Source: an uncultured Clostridia bacterium
GTDB taxonomy: Bacteria > Bacillota > Clostridia > Christensenellales > Borkfalkiaceae
Length of the DNA stretch: 64,000 nt
Reading direction: 5' to 3'
NCBI GenBank assembly: GCA_947629095.1
Contig: CANRCK010000003.1
Location: 124,001-188,000, forward strand
In this document: one piece after another, positions 59,522 to 64,000 of the stretch
Layout: each line of letters begins with the position of its first letter
How positions within the stretch are numbered: position 1 is the first letter of the stretch
The notes under the pieces: generated by a model
Told to the model about the DNA's origin: nothing
What the model saw: only the letters and a program-made list of their open reading frames with translations
The model's database searches: none
Made by a program: the position numbers and the translations under genes

Positions 59522-60366
59522 TGGGCTTTATTAACGTAAATAAAGAGCAGGGGCTGTCTTCGGCAAAGGAAGTAGCCAAAATAAAGTTTTTAACAAAAAC
59601 GCCCTGCGGACATATGGGCACACTCGACCCGATGGCTTCTGGTGTTTTACCTGTCGCCATAGGGAATGCAACCAGGCTTTTCGACTATTTTTTATCGAAA
59701 AACAAAACATATATCGCGGTTTTTAAATTTGGCGTCGATTATGACACGCTTGATACAACCGGCAATTTACTGTCCTCCCAAGGCAGAATTCCGTCTCGGC
59801 GGGAAATAGAAAGCGTTCTTTGCGAATTTTTAGGCGAAGTGGAGCAGCTTCCGCCCAAATACAGCGCTAAGTGCGTCAACGGCAAAAGAGGATACATGCT
59901 TGCCCGCGAGGGAATAGATTTTGAGTTGCAGCCCAAAAAAGTGAGGATAGACTCAATCTCGTTGCAAGACAGCATAAGTACAGATGAGTTTGCGTTTAAA
60001 ATAGAGTGCGGCAGCGGAACCTACATTCGTTCTATTGCGCGCGATCTGGGTATGCGGCTCGGCACATACGCCGCAATGAGCGGTCTTGTGCGCACCAAAA
60101 GCGGGATTTTTACCATTGAAAACTCGGTCAGGACAGATAATCTTACCGCTGAAAATATAGATAACTATATCATAAAAACGCAGGACGTGTTAAGTTTTTC
60201 AAGCATTTACCCTTCCGCGGCTGAGGCGGACAAGCTTTTGAACGGACTTACGGTAAAGTGCAACAAGCCCGACGGTATTTACAAATTTTTTGACGGTGCA
60301 GGTGAGTTTTACGGTCTTGCGGAAGTCAAATCAAACGCATTGAAGGTCAAAACGAAGCTATGTTAG
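59518..60366 (+). CDS. truB: tRNA pseudouridine-55 synthase (TruB)
   Basis: It converts U55 in the tRNA T-loop to pseudouridine. 282 residues: GFINVNKEQGLSSAKEVAK, catalytic Asp37 in CGHMGTLDPMASG, and KPPKYSAKCVNGKRGYMLAR-type QLPPKYSAKCVNGKR. Two ATGs in tandem (59518 and 59521) can both serve. The tRNA-Glu at 10447 in this window has C at position 55 and should escape it. Confidence 0.96.
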   Translation: MMGFINVNKEQGLSSAKEVAKIKFLTKTPCGHMGTLDPMASGVLPVAIGNATRLFDYFLSKNKTYIAVFKFGVDYDTLDTTGNLLSSQGRIPSRREIESVLCEFLGEVEQLPPKYSAKCVNGKRGYMLAREGIDFELQPKKVRIDSISLQDSISTDEFAFKIECGSGTYIRSIARDLGMRLGTYAAMSGLVRTKSGIFTIENSVRTDNLTAENIDNYIIKTQDVLSFSSIYPSAAEADKLLNGLTVKCNKPDGIYKFFDGAGEFYGLAEVKSNALKVKTKLC

Positions 60367-61262
60367 AAATAATTAACTACAATAACGAAGAATATGGGTT
60401 CCCGAGTCTTTTGGTGCTCGGTTGTTTTGACGCGCTTCATAAAGGTCACGCGGCGCTTTTAAAAAAAGCAAAGCTGCAGGCAAAAATAAACGGTCTTGAT
60501 TTGGGCGTTATGCTCTTTGCGGAAGGAAAAGGCGGCAAGCAGGTCTTTACCTATGAAGAGAGGCTTGAGTTCCTTAAAGAATATAACGTTAAATTTGTTT
60601 TGAAGATAGACTATAACGAAGAGTTCAAAAAAACAACAGCTGCGGAATTTTTGCATATTATCGACGAAAAAATCAATATTAAAGGTTTGATGAGCGGTAA
60701 GGATTTTCGTTTCGGCGCGGGCGCAAAGGGCAAGTCGGTTACTCTGAAAAGCTATGCCGATGACGAAGAAAACGGAGTTTGGTACGAATCGGTCAAGGAC
60801 GTAACCTACGGCGATGAAAAAATCAGCACTACGCTCATCAAGTCAATGCTGGAAAACGGCGATATCGGGCTTGCCGACGAGCTTCTCGGCAGAAATTATT
60901 TTATATGCGGAAAGGTCGTAAACGGTTCGGAACGCGGCGGCAAGCTCCTCAATTATCCCACGATAAACGTTACCTATCCCGAAAACAAAGTCGAGGTTAA
61001 AACGGGAGTGTATACTGTTCTGTGCACCGTCGACGGCAATACATATAAGGGTATTGCGAATTATGGCGCAAGACCCACGTTCAATGAGGAAACTACCGTT
61101 CTCGAGGCATATCTTGATGGTTTCGAGGGCGATCTATACGGTAAAGACGTTAAAATAGAATTTTGTGAATACATACGCGATATCCAAAAGTTCGATAGCG
61201 CGGAGGCGCTCAAAGAGCAGCTGGATAAAGATATTTTAAAAATAAGAGAAAACAATGATTAA
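60360..61262 (+). CDS. ribF: Bifunctional riboflavin kinase / FAD synthetase (RibF)
   Basis: 300 residues. N-terminal adenylyltransferase with LVLGCFDALHKGHAAL (the usual G-x-FD-G-x-H-x-GH pattern with minor changes) and MSGKDFRFGAGAKG. C-terminal kinase with GKLLNYPTINV and GVYTVLCTVDGNTYKGIANYG. The N-terminal part is slightly diverged. It overlaps truB by 7 bases and the next gene by 8. Confidence 0.94.
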   Translation: MLEIINYNNEEYGFPSLLVLGCFDALHKGHAALLKKAKLQAKINGLDLGVMLFAEGKGGKQVFTYEERLEFLKEYNVKFVLKIDYNEEFKKTTAAEFLHIIDEKINIKGLMSGKDFRFGAGAKGKSVTLKSYADDEENGVWYESVKDVTYGDEKISTTLIKSMLENGDIGLADELLGRNYFICGKVVNGSERGGKLLNYPTINVTYPENKVEVKTGVYTVLCTVDGNTYKGIANYGARPTFNEETTVLEAYLDGFEGDLYGKDVKIEFCEYIRDIQKFDSAEALKEQLDKDILKIRENND

Positions 61263-62118
61263 ATTCGGACCGAGCGGCAACTGCGATTCCTTTTACGCCG
61301 CGGGACATAAACATACAACCGAGGCGGCGGAATATTGCCGCGCGCTCGGGCTTGATTGCTATGAGTATTCCTTCGGCAGGGGGGTTAACCTCTCCGAGGG
61401 CAAGGCAATCGAGATTGGCGAAGCTTTCAAAAACGCGCATGTTGAAATCAGCGTGCACGCGCCGTATTTTATAAACTTTGCCAACCCCGACGACGAGGCT
61501 GCTGCAAAGTCATATAATTACGTTCTTGCAAGCGCAAGCTGTTTGAAGCTGATGGGCGGCGAAAGAATAGTATTCCATCCCGCGGCTCAGGGCAAAGTTT
61601 CAAGGGAAGAGGCAGTTGCAAAAACTGCGGACAGATTAAAAATTCTGCGCGATTTTATCTATCTTAACGGGTATGAAAATTTTAAATTTTGTCCCGAAAC
61701 GATGGGTAAGCTTGCCCAGATAGGCACGCTCGAAGAGATTGTGGAATTCTGCAAAATAGATAAATGCTACACGCCGGCAATAGATTTCGGACATATCAAC
61801 GCCCGTGAAGGGGGCAGCTTGAAAACTGTCGGCGACTACAAAAGCCGTCTTGAATATATGATTGCGGAATTGGGCTACGAAAGGGTAAAGGATTTCCACG
61901 TACATTTTTCAAAAATTATGTACGGAGGGAAAGGCGAAATAAAGCACCTGACTTTCGAAGATACTGTTTACGGTCCGGAGTTCGAACCGCTTGCAGTGGC
62001 TTTAAGCGATTTAAAGCTCGGGCCATACATAGTGAGCGAGTCGGCGGGCACACAGGCGGAGGACGCCGCCGAAATGAAACGTATATATAAACTCATAAAT
62101 AATTGTATTGACACGTAA
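61255..62118 (+). CDS. Endonuclease IV-like TIM-barrel protein
   Basis: 287 residues of the AP endonuclease 2 superfamily: FGPSGNCDSFYAAGHKHTTE, ISVHAPYFINFA, RIVFHPAAQG, the metal-site FCPETMGKLAQIGTLEEI, and IDFGHINA. The metal residues (H in VHAP, H in FHP, E in CPETM, D and H in IDFGH) are as in endonuclease IV. It is a probable AP endonuclease (Nfo) but could be a sugar isomerase-type relative; the H-x-H ending (FHVHFS) supports Nfo. Confidence 0.8.
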   Translation: MIKFGPSGNCDSFYAAGHKHTTEAAEYCRALGLDCYEYSFGRGVNLSEGKAIEIGEAFKNAHVEISVHAPYFINFANPDDEAAAKSYNYVLASASCLKLMGGERIVFHPAAQGKVSREEAVAKTADRLKILRDFIYLNGYENFKFCPETMGKLAQIGTLEEIVEFCKIDKCYTPAIDFGHINAREGGSLKTVGDYKSRLEYMIAELGYERVKDFHVHFSKIMYGGKGEIKHLTFEDTVYGPEFEPLAVALSDLKLGPYIVSESAGTQAEDAAEMKRIYKLINNCIDT

Positions 62119-62136
62119 GGATTTTTTTGATAAAAT
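62108..62136 (+). promoter_or_regulatory. Promoter of the M24 peptidase and efp
   Basis: TTGACA (62108-62113), 17 bases, TAAAAT (62131-62136). It begins in the last codons of the upstream gene; the leader is about 12 nt with GGAAGG. Confidence 0.8.
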
Positions 62137-62154
62137 ATTTTCGGAAGGCATTAT

Positions 62155-63204
62155 ATGGCAATCAACAACACCGGAAAAATCTTCAAAGCCGTATCGTCGC
62201 AGGCAGTTTTAACCGAACAGAGTGATTTGCGGCAGTATCTTACGGGTTTATCCACGTCTTTCGGCTATGTTCTAAGCGATAAAAACGGTTCGACATTTTA
62301 TACCGACCCGAGATATCTCGAAATGGCTGAAAACGTTCTTGCAAACACGGGAATAAATGTAAAGCTGTTTAAAGAACCCCTAAAAAAAATATTGGAACCA
62401 TACGACGAGGTCGCCATTCCCCTTTCGCGCACTCTTTACGAAAGTTGGAAAAGCTTGTCGGATATGAATTTAAAAATAGTGGACAGCACTCCTGCGTTCG
62501 AGTCGGCAATGGCGGTTAAAGAGCAGGAGGAGACAGCGCTCATAAAGGAGGCGTGCAAAATTGCCGACAAGGCTTTTGTGGCTCTCCTCGGAAAAATAAA
62601 AGAGGGAATGAGCGAAAACGAAGTTGCGGCGGAACTTGAATATCTCATGCGCCGCTACGGAGCTACGGGCACGAGTTTTGATACGATAGTGGCTTTCGGT
62701 GAAAATTCCAGCGTGCCCCATCACGAAACGGGCTATACAAAACTTAAATTCGGCGATATAATTTTAATAGATTTCGGTTGCAAATACGGCGGATACTGTT
62801 CGGATTGCACCAGAACTTTTCTCTTTGGCGACGACGGCAAGCATCAAGAGTTTAAAACTGCGTACGGTCACGTTTTAAACGCGCACATGCTGGCAAAGGA
62901 AAAAATTGTCGAAGGCGTGAGCGGTAAACAGGCTGACGCATTTGCGCGGGACTATCTCCGCGGTTACAATCTCGACGGATACTTTACCCACACGCTCGGG
63001 CACGGAATAGGGATAAACATTCATGAGCGCCCCTATTTGTCGCCTAAAAGCGAGGAAATTTTAAAGAACAATATGGTATTTTCCGATGAACCCGGGGTAT
63101 ATTTTGCGGGGAAGTTCGGCATAAGAATAGAGGACACGGTTATGCTTAGTGACGGGCACGCCGAAAGTCTTACAAATTCGGATAAAAAATTAACCGTTTT
63201 ATAA
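62155..63204 (+). CDS. M24 Xaa-Pro aminopeptidase/dipeptidase
   Basis: 349 residues, the short PepQ/YqhT type. Creatinase-like N-terminal domain (residues 1-115), then the pita-bread catalytic domain. Metal ligands are seen in [18 protein letters not shown] (two Asp), [13 protein letters not shown] (His) and two Glu near the end ([16 protein letters not shown]). It lies next to efp, as is usual in Gram-positives. Confidence 0.93.
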   Translation: MAINNTGKIFKAVSSQAVLTEQSDLRQYLTGLSTSFGYVLSDKNGSTFYTDPRYLEMAENVLANTGINVKLFKEPLKKILEPYDEVAIPLSRTLYESWKSLSDMNLKIVDSTPAFESAMAVKEQEETALIKEACKIADKAFVALLGKIKEGMSENEVAAELEYLMRRYGATGTSFDTIVAFGENSSVPHHETGYTKLKFGDIILIDFGCKYGGYCSDCTRTFLFGDDGKHQEFKTAYGHVLNAHMLAKEKIVEGVSGKQADAFARDYLRGYNLDGYFTHTLGHGIGINIHERPYLSPKSEEILKNNMVFSDEPGVYFAGKFGIRIEDTVMLSDGHAESLTNSDKKLTVL

Positions 63205-63229
63205 AGGTTTTATTATAAGGAGAAATTTT

Positions 63230-63805
63230 ATGGCATCGATTTTAGCAGGCGATATCAGAAAGGGAACAACTTTCGAGTATAACGGCAAAGGCGTTTACAC
63301 GGTAACGGAATTCCAGCACGTAAAACCCGGCAAGGGCGCAGCGTTTGTGAGAACCACGCTTAAAAACGTCGTTACGGGGCAGGTTCTTTCCGACATTACG
63401 TTCAACCCCACGGCAAAGCTCGAAACAGCTCAGGTGGAAACGAGGAAAATGACCTATTCCTACTTCGACGGGGAATTTTATAACTTTATGGACCCCGATA
63501 CCTTTGATATCATCACCTTAAACCATGACCAGGTGGAGGAAGCGCTCAAATACATCAAGGAAAACGATATGGTTACCGTTAAATCGTTAAACGGCGTGGC
63601 GTTCTCCGTAGAGCCGGAAAATTTTGTTGAGCTTAAGATTATAGAGTGCGAGCCAGGCGTGCGCGGCAACACGGCGACCAACGTTATGAAGAACGCCGTA
63701 GTCGAAACGGGCGCTACCATTCAGGTGCCTATGTTCGTAGAAGAGGGCGAAACAATCCGCATAGATACCCGCACGGGCGAGTATATGTCCAGAGTCGGCA
63801 AGTAA
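63230..63805 (+). CDS. efp: Elongation factor P
   Basis: 191 residues, three beta-barrel domains: [15 protein letters not shown], the loop lysine in [13 protein letters not shown] (K35), and [18 protein letters not shown], ending with the conserved [13 protein letters not shown]. It relieves polyproline stalling. AAGGAG precedes the ATG. The modification enzyme is not in the window. Confidence 0.97.
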   Translation: MASILAGDIRKGTTFEYNGKGVYTVTEFQHVKPGKGAAFVRTTLKNVVTGQVLSDITFNPTAKLETAQVETRKMTYSYFDGEFYNFMDPDTFDIITLNHDQVEEALKYIKENDMVTVKSLNGVAFSVEPENFVELKIIECEPGVRGNTATNVMKNAVVETGATIQVPMFVEEGETIRIDTRTGEYMSRVGK

Positions 63806-63809
63806 TTGA

Positions 63810-64000
63810 ATGAAAGCGGTAGTACAGCGCGTAAAGCACACCGCGCTCTCGGTGGACGGCAAACTGATTTCCGAAATTGATTTCGGACTTGCCGTCTTTC
63901 TCGGCATAAAAGCCGGGGATGAAGCGGCGCAGACGGACTTAATGGCTAAAAAAATAGCTCATCTCCGTATTTTTGAGGATATTAAAGGCAAAATGAACCT
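63810..64000 (+). CDS. dtd: D-aminoacyl-tRNA deacylase, N-terminal part (3' end outside window)
   Basis: 63 residues of DTD: MKAVVQRVKHTALSVDG at the start, then GLAVFLGIKAGDEA and KIAHLRIFED, all characteristic of the enzyme that removes D-amino acids from tRNA. The start is five bases after the efp stop; the catalytic motif lies beyond the window edge. Confidence 0.9.
   Translation, partial: MKAVVQRVKHTALSVDGKLISEIDFGLAVFLGIKAGDEAAQTDLMAKKIAHLRIFEDIKGKMN

Noticed and set aside
1-64000. CRISPR arrays, insertion sequences, rRNA operons and a replication origin
   Set aside because: No regularly spaced repeats, transposase motifs, rRNA segments or DnaA-box clusters were seen.

Overview
The window is about 64 kb of one chromosome from an anaerobic, endospore-forming Clostridia-type Bacillota. 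The evidence is a SigK-type sporulation sigma factor with a SigE-like promoter, the rimP-nusA-rnpM-ylxQ-infB-rbfA-nrnA-truB-ribF run that follows ispG in clostridia, a TM1266-type [FeFe]-hydrogenase-system regulator, tryptophanase, and the clostridial single-chain PurL. Base composition is moderate, with many near-consensus TTGACA/TATAAT promoters and strong inverted-repeat terminators. The lineage cannot be fixed from the sequence alone; a Christensenellales-like gut bacterium is only a guess.

Layout. 1-4.3 kb: the 3' end of uvrA, a ferritin-like protein and two overlapping flavoprotein genes. 4.4-6.9 kb: two neighbouring accessory modules, each pairing zinc-ribbon membrane proteins with a divergent XRE repressor across a pair of palindromic operators. 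6.9-10.5 kb: pyruvate kinase, RNase P RNA, tryptophanase and tRNA-Glu. 10.7-17.2 kb: a heterodimeric ABC exporter, sigK, tyrS and yigZ. 17.4-20.5 kb: an AT-rich two-gene restriction-modification island of BcgI-like layout. 20.7-28.4 kb: ilvE, recX-birA-nnr, a Mn2+ (yybP-ykoY) riboswitch with a cation antiporter, an orphan mazF, lspA-rluD and a small membrane protein. 28.4-37.7 kb: der-plsY, an aconitase-family hydratase, a TM1266 regulator with an ABC importer, and mscL. 37.8-50.2 kb: the purine operon purE-purC-(purF-like)-purF-purM-purN-purH-purD-purL. 50.3-64 kb: nrdR, ispG, a truncated PolC-like exonuclease, the rimP-to-ribF translation and RNA-processing operon, an endonuclease IV-like protein, an M24 peptidase, efp and the start of dtd.

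How the genes work together. The purine cluster covers most of the PRPP-to-IMP route (purB and purK are not in the window). It carries a second PurF-like protein that lacks the catalytic cysteine, directly upstream of a normal PurF. At the place where clostridia usually carry the replicase gene polC there is only a 512-residue protein with the PolC N-terminal, OB and DEDDh exonuclease parts; the PHP and polymerase parts are absent. These two loci, the twin zinc-ribbon/XRE modules and the fused restriction-modification island are the least ordinary parts of the window. Three genes (1572, 26438 and minus-strand 30971) have a consensus promoter whose -10 box lies 6 to 9 bases before the ATG and no Shine-Dalgarno sequence, which predicts leaderless or nearly leaderless mRNAs.
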